Part shown: piece by piece, positions 36,401 through 44,016 of the stretch
How the letters are laid out: every line of letters begins with the position of its first letter
Numbering within the stretch: position 1 is the first letter of the stretch
Assembly: GCA_002296185.1 (NCBI GenBank)
Contig: DBHM01000011.1
Location: 39,207-90,561 of the forward strand
Length of the DNA: 51,355 bases
From: Alphaproteobacteria bacterium UBA828
GTDB taxonomy: Bacteria; Pseudomonadota; Alphaproteobacteria; UBA828
Direction of reading: 5' to 3'
Notes under the pieces: generated by a model
Told to the model about the DNA's origin: nothing
The model's input: only the letters and a program-made list of their open reading frames with translations
The model's database searches: none
Program-made: the position numbers and the translations under genes

Positions 36401-36633
36401 TAAGGGCGGTAATTCTTACATCTGTCACCACAATATTTGGATTAATCCCACTATTGTTTGAGACGAGTTTGCAGGCGCAATTTTTAAAACCTATGGCTGT
36501 TACTATAGTATTTGGCCTTATGGCTTCGACTATTATAGTACTAATTTTAGTTCCGACTCTATTAGCAATAAGGGGAGATATTGGATGGTTATTTAGTCGC
36601 GCCAAAAATGGGGAACCAACAATACCAGAATAG
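33493..36633 (+). CDS. RND efflux transporter permease (AcrB/MdtB-like)
   Basis: 1046 residues, the usual size for hydrophobe/amphiphile efflux pumps. After an N-terminal membrane helix comes a periplasmic porter domain, then a membrane block that includes ALGIIVDDAIVVGEHAV, the RND motif with the paired aspartates that carry protons. A second half repeats the layout, with GLSGIVVNDSIILV in place of a second pair. Trimeric proton-driven pump partnered with the preceding adaptor. Its end overlaps the converging trkH by 41 bases. Confidence 0.93.
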   Translation: MRHRGVQKQGLIDLFVRHRTAANLLMVSFIIIGVVAFAKLNTQFFPTFSINWVTVSVNWPGAAAEDVDSNVISIVEPEVRFIDGVKRVVSQSSESGGWVAIEFEQSADMQTALADVETAMSQINNLPEGSERPIIQRIYNYETIARLVVSGPFSEGSLKSLAKGIREGLLADGIDKVDLFGSRDEEIWVEVPQGILRQLDITTEYISEKIAESSIDVPSGILPGSNEKQVRSVGLAKSIEELREIEVISSSDGRKTLIGDIANIYDTFDEKGIETIRKNNPAIELHIRRALTSDALDQSSRLDNFLDQLVPTLPPSIQIERYSDTAEMIEDRINLLLRNGASGLALVVAVLFVFLSGRVAFWVAIGIPVSLLATLGVMLAMGQSINMVSLFAIIMALGIIVDDAIVVGEHAVTRREKGDDPVVAATAGAKRMLAPVMAASLTTIAAFAPLLLISDIIGQIIYAIPMVIIAVIIASLFESFLILPGHLRMALKKNPSSENRFARWFNPRFNSFRDNTFDRLVTGCLKWRYLTIACGLGLIIIVFGIISGGRLDFVFFPSPESDTVYANVIFAEGTDRSETRQMIAELERSLLVAESQLGVSPGELVVMSFGQIGQSVGREDNPIKMNGNHIAGMRVELIPSDSRHIRTQQFIKTWRAETRLMSGTESFSIFEEQAGPPGREIDIRITGSDLTSLKMASSEVKELIYRFPGVSNLEDDLPYGKTEMILEVTPRGKALGFSTDSLGQQVRNAFEGTVAKRFPRGDEEVLVSVRLPREEMKESLIKKLYLRSPEGVFVPLSEIVDFREAQGFAQIKREDGLRMVSVIGEIDQSISNTDEILSSAKNSGLHDIALKYNVNITFKGKAEEQANTLADMKIGGMVGLAAIYLILAAVFSSYSIPIFVMAVIPFGAIGAVLGHLVLGHDVTILSMVGLLGLSGIVVNDSIILVRAVQDRVNKGQSLMEALSGGAKDRLRAVILTSVTTIFGLIPLLFETSLQAQFLKPMAVTIVFGLMASTIIVLILVPTLLAIRGDIGWLFSRAKNGEPTIPE

Positions 36634-38053
36634 TAAATAATTCTAATCTACCGATTAGCATAGCAAAAGATAGTACCCATTTAGCTGCATCTGGAAGGGG
36701 TTGAAAATTACCATGTGGTCCAATTATATCTCCCAAACCTGGGCCAACGTTAGATATTGCTGTAGCAGCTCCTGAGATGCTAGTAACATAATCAAGACCC
36801 ATTAGGGACAGCACAAGTGATACTAAACCGAATCCAAGAATAAATAGGAAAAAGAAGCCCATTACTGCAGCTGGAACCTCTTCCGGAACAGGACGCCCAT
36901 TAAATTTCATAGTAAACATACCATGTGGCTGTATTAATTTAAGAAGTTGCATTCTAGCAGTGCCGTATAAGACCTGAATCCGAAATACTTTTATTCCCCC
37001 TGTTGTTGCTCCAGTACATCCGCCAACAAACATAATTAAAGTGAAGAGTGGTAGTGCAAATGCTCCCCATAAGTTGAAATCTGCAGATGAGTACCCAGTT
37101 CCTGTCATTACAGAGATTGCATTAAAACTAGCTAATCGAAGCGAGTGGCCAAGGTTTCCGTCCCCATTTGCCCACAGCCACCCAGTGAGTGCTAGGGTTG
37201 CGCAAAAAGCAATTCCAAGGAACCAGCGTACTTGAGTATCTTTGAGCAGGGCTTTAAATCCACCTCTCACTGCTTGTAAATAAAGCACAAAAGGAAGTGA
37301 GCCAAGAATCATAAATACTGTAGATATCCCCTCTATTGTTGGGCTATTAAAGTGTCCTATAGAGGCATCAAGAGTAGAAAATCCACCTGTGGCTATAGTT
37401 GTCATTGAATGGCATACGGATTGGAAAAGAGTCATTCCGGCTGCCCAGTAAGCAAAAAAATTAATTACTGTAAGTCCAAAGTAAACCAAAAATATTGCTC
37501 CTGCGAGTTCAGCTGCTCTGGGAAGTACTTTCTCAGATTGGTCGGAGCTTTCTGTTCTGAATAGTTGCATCCCCCCAACTTGAAGTAATGGAAGAATAGC
37601 TATGGCTGTAACGATAATTCCTATCCCACCAAGCCATTGAAGTAGGGCTCGCCATAAGAGTATGCCTGGAGGTGCGTTATCTAGTCCTGAAATAACTGTT
37701 GACCCTGTAGTAGTAAGCCCACTCATAGCCTCAAAATATGCATCAGCGTAGCTTAAACCCAGGTCACTGAAGACGAATGGTAGTGCAGCAAAAGCTGGTA
37801 TAATAATCCAACTGAAGGTTGTTAAGACAAAGGCTTGCCTAACAGTAATGACCGTTTTGCTACTCCGGTTTACCAGAGTAAGACAGCCACCCAGGAATAA
37901 TGAAAATAATGCTGCTGCAAGAAAAACCTGCCAATCAGGGTTACTAGCGATTCCATCAGCTATAGCTGGTATCATCATTGCAAGCGAGAGTGTTATCAGC
38001 AAAATGCCGATTACAAGAAAAATAGGTCGAAAATCTCTTACAGAGCCCATCAT
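36593..38053 (-). CDS. trkH: Potassium uptake protein TrkH
   Basis: 486-residue K+ channel-like transporter. Four P-loop selectivity regions are seen: TTTGSTV, TIATGGFST, VMTGTGYSS and SNVGPGLG, with about ten hydrophobic segments. It normally works with the NAD-binding TrkA subunit, which is not in the window. ATG 38053 is preceded by GGAGCCCT. The last 41 bases overlap the RND pump gene on the other strand. Confidence 0.94.
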   Translation of the reverse strand: MMGSVRDFRPIFLVIGILLITLSLAMMIPAIADGIASNPDWQVFLAAALFSLFLGGCLTLVNRSSKTVITVRQAFVLTTFSWIIIPAFAALPFVFSDLGLSYADAYFEAMSGLTTTGSTVISGLDNAPPGILLWRALLQWLGGIGIIVTAIAILPLLQVGGMQLFRTESSDQSEKVLPRAAELAGAIFLVYFGLTVINFFAYWAAGMTLFQSVCHSMTTIATGGFSTLDASIGHFNSPTIEGISTVFMILGSLPFVLYLQAVRGGFKALLKDTQVRWFLGIAFCATLALTGWLWANGDGNLGHSLRLASFNAISVMTGTGYSSADFNLWGAFALPLFTLIMFVGGCTGATTGGIKVFRIQVLYGTARMQLLKLIQPHGMFTMKFNGRPVPEEVPAAVMGFFFLFILGFGLVSLVLSLMGLDYVTSISGAATAISNVGPGLGDIIGPHGNFQPLPDAAKWVLSFAMLIGRLELFTILVLLVPHFWRD

Positions 38054-38119
38054 AGGGCTCCTATTCCCTATATGAGTTTATGCTTTGCCGTTAAACGGCA
38101 TGCATTTACTTGTTTTAGG

Positions 38120-38743
38120 CTACGCATTTGATTTTCCAATCATATTGAAAAACTCTTGTCGTGCAGAAGGATCATCACTAAAACTTCCTAGCATTCTACT
38201 AGTTACCATACTGACCCCTGGTTTTTTTATGCCCCGTGTAGTCATGCATTGGTGTGCGGCTTCAATAACTACAGCTACTCCTTTTGGCTTTATTACTTCA
38301 TCAATCGTATCAGCAATTTGAGCTGTGAGAGCTTCTTGAATTTGCATTCTCTTAGCAAATACTTCTACTAGTCGTGCAAGCTTAGAGATGCCGACGACAC
38401 GTTTATTAGGAAGATAACCAATATGTGCAGAGCCAATAATAGGCACAATATGATGTTCGCAATGGGATTCTAGTCGAATATCTTTAAGGATTACCATATT
38501 GTCATAGTCAGATATGTCTTCATAAGTTGCGCCTAAAATGTTTATTGGATCCTCATTATATCCCGCAAAGAACTCTTCATAAGCCCGGACTACGCGTGCG
38601 GGTGTATCAATAAGTCCCTCTCTAGTTGGGTTGTCTCCAGCCCATCGAATAAGCGTTTTGACTGCTTCTTCTGCTTCTTCGCGCTTTGGTTTTGGGGGCT
38701 TTGAAGTTAATTTTTCTTCATTTCCAATATTATCTTTAGTCAA
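38120..38743 (-). CDS. folE: GTP cyclohydrolase I
   Basis: First enzyme of tetrahydrofolate (pterin) synthesis. 207 residues with SHCEHHIVPIIG (zinc ligands and catalytic histidine), GISKLARLVEVFAKRMQIQE and QCMTTRGIKKPG. The initiation codon is TTG 38743, with GGAG seven bases upstream. The N-terminal 35 residues are a charged extension. No neighbour in the same pathway. Confidence 0.96.
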   Translation of the reverse strand: MTKDNIGNEEKLTSKPPKPKREEAEEAVKTLIRWAGDNPTREGLIDTPARVVRAYEEFFAGYNEDPINILGATYEDISDYDNMVILKDIRLESHCEHHIVPIIGSAHIGYLPNKRVVGISKLARLVEVFAKRMQIQEALTAQIADTIDEVIKPKGVAVVIEAAHQCMTTRGIKKPGVSMVTSRMLGSFSDDPSARQEFFNMIGKSNA

Positions 38744-38856
38744 GCTAGCTCTCCTGATTATAGAGCAATATTATTTTTGCAAACATCCTTATCCAATTAG
38801 CCGTGCCTATCTAACCTTCAATAGGGGTGAAAGCAAGTTATAAAAATTACAATTGC

Positions 38857-39249
38857 TCAGTTAATATGGTTACGAACATTAGGGCTGTCGAGAGAAAAAG
38901 CGGGAATTATTACATCGAAACGATCACCATTATTGGTCTCCATTTCATACGTTCCAGCCATAATACCTGTTGGGGTTGCAAGAGGACAGCCACTTGTATA
39001 TTCAAACATTTCTCCTGGGGCAAGAACCGGTTGTTCACCAACCACTCCAGGCCCCCGAACCTCTTGTGTTCTGCCAAGTCCATCCGTAATTTGCCAATGG
39101 CGATTAATTAGTTGAACTGTTCTTCCACCATGATTTTCAATTTTAATATGGTAAGCAAAGACAAAATGTCCTTCCTCTGGCTCGGATTGATCCTCAAGGT
39201 AAAAGGGCTCAACTGAGACCTTTATTTCCTCTGTTGTTGCTAAATACAT
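38857..39249 (-). CDS. apaG: ApaG protein
   Basis: 130 residues of the ApaG fold (DUF525, fibronectin-III-like). Motifs include FAYHIKIENHGGRTVQLINR and the nucleotide-loop-like GVVGEQPVLAPGE. In bacteria it has been linked to Co2+/Mg2+ efflux; its molecular role is not settled. It lies 78 bases after metZ on the same strand, an arrangement I recall in other alphaproteobacteria. Confidence 0.93.
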   Translation of the reverse strand: MYLATTEEIKVSVEPFYLEDQSEPEEGHFVFAYHIKIENHGGRTVQLINRHWQITDGLGRTQEVRGPGVVGEQPVLAPGEMFEYTSGCPLATPTGIMAGTYEMETNNGDRFDVIIPAFSLDSPNVRNHIN

Positions 39250-39327
39250 ATCTATCAGTTTCTACCTAATTTTCGCTAATAGTGCATATATTGGGTCAAA
39301 TCACTAGTTTGTCTACCTTTAAGGGTG

Positions 39328-40527
39328 TTATATATTTTTTAGTGCTTGTTTTAGGTCTTGAATTATGTCTTTGGGGTCTTCAAGCCCTACGGATAGTCTG
39401 ACCATAGTCTCTGAAATGCCTAATATATCCCTTTCTTTTTGGCTTATCCGTTGATGGGTAGTTGTGGCGGGGTGTGTGATAAGGCTTTTTGAATCTCCTA
39501 AATTATTGGATATATCTATCATCTCTAGAGCATTAAGCATCTTAAAAGCTTTTTCCCGACTTCCTTTTATCTCAAAAGTAACAATTGATCCGCTAGAGCT
39601 CATCTGTTGTTTTGATAAATCATATTGAGGATGTGTTTTTAGCCCAGGATAAATCACTCGTGCTACATTGGAGGATGATTCCAACGCGCTAGCAACCTTT
39701 ATGGCATTTTCGCACATGCGAGAAATTCTAAGCTCTAGTGTTTCTAGACCTTTGCTCATGACCCATGCATTGAACGGGCTCATGGCTGGGCCAGTGTTTC
39801 TGTAAAATGGGACTAGTTCTTCCTTTATCCAATTAGATCTTCCGAGAATAGCTCCCCCAAGGCAGCGTCCTTGACCATCTATGTGTTTGGTAGTCGAGTA
39901 AACGACAATATCTGCTCCAAGTTTTAGTGGATTTTGAAGTATTGGTGTAGAAAACACATTATCAACTACTACTCTTGCGCCTACTTGATGTGCAATTTCG
40001 GATACAGATGCTATATCTATTATTTCAAGCGTTGGGTTTGATGGGCTTTCAAAAAATACACAACGAGTATTTTTTTGAACAGCTTTCTTCCACTGATCAA
40101 TGTCACACCCATCTACAAGTGTTGTTTTAATCCCGTATTTTGGCAGCAGTTGTGATAAAATATATTCACAACTGCCAAATAAAGCTCGGGATGATACTAC
40201 ATGATCCCCCGCTTTTAATTGACACATTAAAGATGCAAATACGGCTGCCATTCCTGTAGCAGTTCCTCTGCAGTCTTCGGCGCCTTCAATGGACGCAAGT
40301 CGTTCTTCGAATGTGCGAACAGAGGGATTTCCAAATCTGGAATAAACATATCCTTCACTTTCGCCTGCAAATCTTGCCTCTGCTTCTTCAGCGGTGGCGT
40401 AGGCATAACCAGATGTAGTGTATATTATTTCGGAAGTTTCGCCAAACTGAGAGCGATTTAGCCCACTTCTCACTGCCTTGGTTGATTTGCCCCACTCTTT
40501 ATGCGTGTTATGTTTTTTATCTTCCAT
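39328..40527 (-). CDS. metZ: O-succinylhomoserine sulfhydrylase
   Basis: PLP enzyme making homocysteine directly from O-succinylhomoserine and sulfide, ahead of methionine. PLP lysine K214 lies in YSTTKHIDGQG; YSRFGNPSVRTFEERLASIE is the Cys/Met-metabolism signature. I start at ATG 40527 (399 residues), with GGAG upstream; a GTG at 40542 overlaps that site. A SAM-II riboswitch and terminator lie in the leader, which supports a methionine-pathway role over cystathionine gamma-synthase. Confidence 0.93.
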   Translation of the reverse strand: MEDKKHNTHKEWGKSTKAVRSGLNRSQFGETSEIIYTTSGYAYATAEEAEARFAGESEGYVYSRFGNPSVRTFEERLASIEGAEDCRGTATGMAAVFASLMCQLKAGDHVVSSRALFGSCEYILSQLLPKYGIKTTLVDGCDIDQWKKAVQKNTRCVFFESPSNPTLEIIDIASVSEIAHQVGARVVVDNVFSTPILQNPLKLGADIVVYSTTKHIDGQGRCLGGAILGRSNWIKEELVPFYRNTGPAMSPFNAWVMSKGLETLELRISRMCENAIKVASALESSSNVARVIYPGLKTHPQYDLSKQQMSSSGSIVTFEIKGSREKAFKMLNALEMIDISNNLGDSKSLITHPATTTHQRISQKERDILGISETMVRLSVGLEDPKDIIQDLKQALKNI

Positions 40528-40553
40528 CACTACTAACTCCACAAATATTTGGC

Positions 40554-40581
40554 AAAAAAAACCCCGACTAAACTGTCAGGG
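40554..40581 (-). terminator. Intrinsic terminator in the metZ leader, between riboswitch and start codon
   Basis: On the minus strand a 7-bp stem, CCCTGAC with GTCGGGG (one T-G wobble), closes the loop AGTTTA and runs into eight T residues. It lies 15 bases after the SAM-II aptamer and 26 bases before the metZ ATG. Its place makes it an attenuator rather than the end of an upstream gene. Confidence 0.75.
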
Positions 40582-40596
40582 CTTACATGCCTCAGA

Positions 40597-40649
40597 CCTT
40601 TTAGCCGTTTATTTTATGTGGCCGCAAGCCGGTCGACTCAAATCGCCAC
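40597..40649 (-). promoter_or_regulatory. SAM-II riboswitch
   Basis: On the minus strand the core reads P1 arm GTGGC, conserved GATTTG, a loop ending in CTTGC, P1 arm GCCAC, ATAAAATAAA, then GCTAAAAGG. These elements, in this order and spacing, match the SAM-II (metA-type) class known from alphaproteobacteria, which binds S-adenosylmethionine through a pseudoknot. It lies about 70 bases upstream of metZ. High SAM should turn metZ off. Confidence 0.9.
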
Positions 40650-40708
40650 ATTATCTTTCAAGCACTTATATTGGAATGCGTCAAGTGAAGTATTATATTT
40701 TAAGTATT

Positions 40709-41674
40709 CTAGCCTTCTCCTTCTATTTTACTTTCACATGATCCTCCTCCCAGCACACAAAAACGAGAGCAATGGGGGTGGTTTAGTGAAACTGATCCTT
40801 GAGAATGCTCTAATTTTTGACCTAATTCAAAGTTAGTATCGTAAGCAAGCAAAGTGCATGGCATAATGACTGTTTTTTCAGTTTCTCGGCGCTTTACTAT
40901 CATGCGGGACGTTGCGCACATCATATTTTGTGGGGATACACCAAGTGTTTTCCAGCATTGATCGGTAATCTCGGGTACATCTTTATTCTTATACATTTCA
41001 GGGAAAAGTATTAACTCATCAGAGTTTTCTGCATTAAGTGAAATCTCAAGTTTATCAAATAAGTTTTGAAATCCTTTTTTTAGACTCTGCTCAGTCTCGT
41101 TCCATCTTGTTCTTCCTGCAACAGTAAATGAGAAGTTATTTTTATTAAGCCATTTTAAGCCTTCACAAAGTACTTCCCATGAGCGTTCCCCGCGTTCTTT
41201 TGCGTGTAATCTCTCGGTATAGTGATCAACGGAAACTCGTAAAGATAACATTTGTCCATAAGACTTTTTAATCTCGATAAGTTCATCTTTCAATTTCATC
41301 ATTGGTTTCATAGCATTGGTGAGGACGAGGGTTTTATGGCCTCTACCTAACACTTCTTCTAACAATAAGATTATATTTGGATTGAGGAAGGGTTCTCCAC
41401 CAGTAAACGCTATATCTTTTGTTCCCAATTTCAGAGATTTTATTTCATTCAGATATGGTATTATATCGTCTGGTTCCATGTACAAAAGGCGGTTATTTAT
41501 TGGGCTTGATTCTATATAACAGTTCGAACACTTAAGATTACATTGAGTCCCTGTATTGAACCAAAGTGTTTGTAGTTTTGAGAGAACCACTGTAGCCCTT
41601 GTCGAGCCATCAGCTGTCTTGTGGGGATTAGAAAATTTTTTGCTTAGCTTATTATTATTGTAATTTTGATTCAT
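40709..41674 (-). CDS. Radical SAM enzyme of unknown function with C-terminal cysteines
   Basis: 321 residues. The cluster motif CNLKCSNC (C45, C49, C52) and the SAM-binding FTGGEP segment mark a radical SAM enzyme of the MoaA/PqqE-like group. The C-terminal 90 residues hold six cysteines (QCW, MMCAT, MPCTL, HPHCSRFC and GSCES), which could bind an auxiliary iron-sulfur cluster as in SPASM or twitch proteins. No peptide substrate gene is seen next to it. A TGTTCC/GGAACA inverted repeat overlaps its ribosome site. I recall uncharacterised homologues in alphaproteobacteria. The substrate is unknown. Confidence 0.82.
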   Translation of the reverse strand: MNQNYNNNKLSKKFSNPHKTADGSTRATVVLSKLQTLWFNTGTQCNLKCSNCYIESSPINNRLLYMEPDDIIPYLNEIKSLKLGTKDIAFTGGEPFLNPNIILLLEEVLGRGHKTLVLTNAMKPMMKLKDELIEIKKSYGQMLSLRVSVDHYTERLHAKERGERSWEVLCEGLKWLNKNNFSFTVAGRTRWNETEQSLKKGFQNLFDKLEISLNAENSDELILFPEMYKNKDVPEITDQCWKTLGVSPQNMMCATSRMIVKRRETEKTVIMPCTLLAYDTNFELGQKLEHSQGSVSLNHPHCSRFCVLGGGSCESKIEGEG

Positions 41675-41677
41675 CCT

Positions 41678-41691
41678 TGTTCCTTGGAACA
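41678..41691. repeat. Inverted repeat over the radical SAM gene ribosome site
   Basis: Six-base arms TGTTCC and GGAACA around a 2-base centre, lying four bases before the ATG at 41674. It could be an operator or a hairpin hiding the ribosome site. Short, so possibly chance. Confidence 0.3.
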
Positions 41692-41823
41692 GTTATTTTG
41701 TCTTATAATAAAATACATTAAATACGCATATTTTTATGGTATATCTTGTGAATATCAATTTAAAAAGCATTTACTTGCTGGTTTTGTCGCGCTGTATATA
41801 TATTTAACTTATAAAAGTTCAGC

Positions 41824-41897
41824 ATGGGCGTAGCTTAATGGTAGAGCAAAAGCTTTCCAAGCTTAAGACGAGGGTTCGATTCCCTTCGCCCGCTCCA
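41824..41897 (+). tRNA. tRNA-Gly(TCC) with unusual acceptor stem
   Basis: A 74-base cloverleaf with CCA encoded, anticodon loop TTTCCAA (TCC), D arm GCTT/GAGC, and T arm GAGGG/CCCTT. The acceptor 5' strand is ATGGGCG against CGCCCGC, giving an A-C mismatch at the first pair and T-G at the second, where the usual alphaproteobacterial form begins GCGGGCG. Position 27-43 is also unpaired. It is probably still a tRNA, but the end of the acceptor stem is weak. Confidence 0.85.
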
Positions 41898-41949
41898 GCA
41901 GTAGAAGATATACTTTGATTTGGGGAAATTTATCTATGGAAAAGCAATC

Positions 41950-43176
41950 GTGAACATAGATCGCCAGAGATTACTGTTCTTAAATATTGGGCATAGTTTT
42001 GACCATCTTTTGATGCTTCTTTTCCCAACAGTCGTTCTTGGTCTTGAGGATGAATTTAATATGTCTTACGGAGAACTGATATCTCTATCAATACCTGGCT
42101 TTATTGCCTTTGCTGCTGGAACACTCCCAGCGGGCTGGTTAGGCGATCGGTGGAGTAGAACAGGAATGATGGCTGTTTTTTTTATTGGTATAGGTATTGC
42201 TTCAATTCTTACAGGCTTTGCTCAAAATACTTGGCAAATAGCTGCGGGTTTAGGATTAGTTGGACTCTTTGCGTCTATATATCATCCTGTGGGGTATTCA
42301 ATTCTAGTTGAGGGGCGTGAGAAGGTCGGACGGCTATTAGGTATTAACGGGGTATTCGGAAATTTTGGAGTAGCTGGTGCAGCTCTTGTTGCTGCAGTTC
42401 TAATGGATCTGATCAGTTGGCGTATGGCATTTATAGTGCCCGGTATAGCAGTTTTATTAGTAGGTTTTATTTACGTTTGGCATATTTGGCGTTATCCAAT
42501 TAGTTCGAGAGAAAATTATAGTACAACTAATTCAGATCAACAGTCAGATTTTAGGAAGGATATTACTTATCGGCGTTTAATTTTTAGGGTTTTAATCCTT
42601 ATGGCCGTTTGTACGGTACTATCGGGAATAATCTATCAAGGAATCTTAATAGCTCTTCCTAAGGTTTTCGATATTGGCTTGGGTGATTTAGTGAAAACAG
42701 ATCTGGATACTGGTCTCTTGGTATCTGCGGTCATAGCCCTCGCGGCATTTGCTCAGATAGGTATTGGCTGGTTAGCGGATAAGTATTCTCCGAGAATAAT
42801 TTGGGCTTTGCTCCTTGTTGCTCAAATTCCATTTATGGCTCTTATAAGTTTTGTTAGTGAAGCTGGTATGCTTACCGTCGCACTATTTATGATGGTTATG
42901 GTGGTTGGGGAAGTACCTGTTCAAGATGTATTAATTACTAGATATACAGAAAACTCATGGCGTTCGCGTATATTCGGTATTAAGTTTCTTTTAGCACTTG
43001 CCCCCGCTTCTGTTGCGCCAGTCTTGGTTGCGGTGTTACATGGCGCAGATGGTAGATTTATATGGTTCTTTGTTGTTCTTTGTATTAGTGCATTAGTTGT
43101 TGCTTTTCTTGCAATACTGTTACCAGAACCCTCTCGTTTGAGAAATGCTAGTAAATTAACCACTGCTGCTGAATAA
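41950..43176 (+). CDS. MFS transporter, Fsr/YfkF-like
   Basis: 408 residues from GTG 41950, chosen because GGAAAAG lies five bases upstream; a TTG at 41920 would add ten residues. Twelve hydrophobic segments are expected. GHSFDHLLMLLFPTVVLGL and AGWLGDRWSRTG (the MFS loop 2-3 motif) resemble the fosmidomycin-resistance group of exporters. Substrate unknown. It begins about 50 bases after tRNA-Gly and is followed by the tup genes after a 117-base gap. Confidence 0.85.
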   Translation: MNIDRQRLLFLNIGHSFDHLLMLLFPTVVLGLEDEFNMSYGELISLSIPGFIAFAAGTLPAGWLGDRWSRTGMMAVFFIGIGIASILTGFAQNTWQIAAGLGLVGLFASIYHPVGYSILVEGREKVGRLLGINGVFGNFGVAGAALVAAVLMDLISWRMAFIVPGIAVLLVGFIYVWHIWRYPISSRENYSTTNSDQQSDFRKDITYRRLIFRVLILMAVCTVLSGIIYQGILIALPKVFDIGLGDLVKTDLDTGLLVSAVIALAAFAQIGIGWLADKYSPRIIWALLLVAQIPFMALISFVSEAGMLTVALFMMVMVVGEVPVQDVLITRYTENSWRSRIFGIKFLLALAPASVAPVLVAVLHGADGRFIWFFVVLCISALVVAFLAILLPEPSRLRNASKLTTAAE

Positions 43177-43293
43177 TTTAATTTTATAAGTAAAACACTA
43201 TAATTTATGAGCCATATAGATATAGTCTTTGAAAGTTATTTTATAACCATAAATTTTTTCGAGTATGTTTCTTGAGGAAAATATGTCTTTAGG

Positions 43294-44007
43294 GTGAATG
43301 CTGTGCAGCAATTTAGCGAAGCCTTTGTTTCGGCATTAAATATGATCATAGGTGGTGACCCGGGGTTGGGTGAGGTTGTTCTCCTCTCTTTAGAGGTAAG
43401 CGGTAGCGCTGTTGCACTGGCACTTTTATTCGGATTGCCTCTCGGTGCTGCTCTCGCGCTGTATCGTTTCCCGGGTAGAGGTTTCGCAATCATCAGCGTT
43501 AATGCCTTAATGGGTTTACCTCCAGTAGTAATAGGTCTCGTTGTCTATTTGCTTCTCTCTCGAGCAGGACCATTTGGCGTATTTGGTCTGCTTTATTCAC
43601 CGGGAGCAATGATTATTGCTCAATTCCTACTGGTATTACCAATTATAGCCGCATTATCACGACAACATTTTGTAGATCTATGGGAAGAGTATGGTGATCA
43701 ACTGAGATCATTAGGTTCATCACGTATTCGGGCTCTACCTACACTTTTATGGGAAGGTAGAGTTAATCTTCTTACTGTTAGTTTGGCGGGTTTTGGTAGG
43801 GCAATAGCTGAAGTAGGCGCTGTAATGATTGTTGGGGGAAATATAGACCATTACACACGCATTATGACAACTGCCATAACTCTTGAGACTAGCAAGGGCA
43901 ATCTATCCCTCGCTCTTGGTTTGGGAATAGTTTTGATATTATTATCATTTGCAATTAATGCAGCATTATCTATTGCTCGCGTAGCCACAATCAGACAGGG
44001 TAGTTAG
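43294..44007 (+). CDS. tupB: Tungstate-type ABC importer permease TupB
   Basis: 237-residue inner-membrane permease with five or six helices. The cytoplasmic segment EEYGDQLRSLGSSRIRALPT is the ATPase-docking loop, and FGRAIAEVGAVMIVGGNI is typical of TupB. The start is GTG 43294, or possibly GTG 43303, which has AGGG at better spacing. It is assigned with its two partners in order permease, ATPase, binding protein. Confidence 0.88.
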   Translation: MNAVQQFSEAFVSALNMIIGGDPGLGEVVLLSLEVSGSAVALALLFGLPLGAALALYRFPGRGFAIISVNALMGLPPVVIGLVVYLLLSRAGPFGVFGLLYSPGAMIIAQFLLVLPIIAALSRQHFVDLWEEYGDQLRSLGSSRIRALPTLLWEGRVNLLTVSLAGFGRAIAEVGAVMIVGGNIDHYTRIMTTAITLETSKGNLSLALGLGIVLILLSFAINAALSIARVATIRQGS

Positions 44008-44016
44008 AAAAAGATA

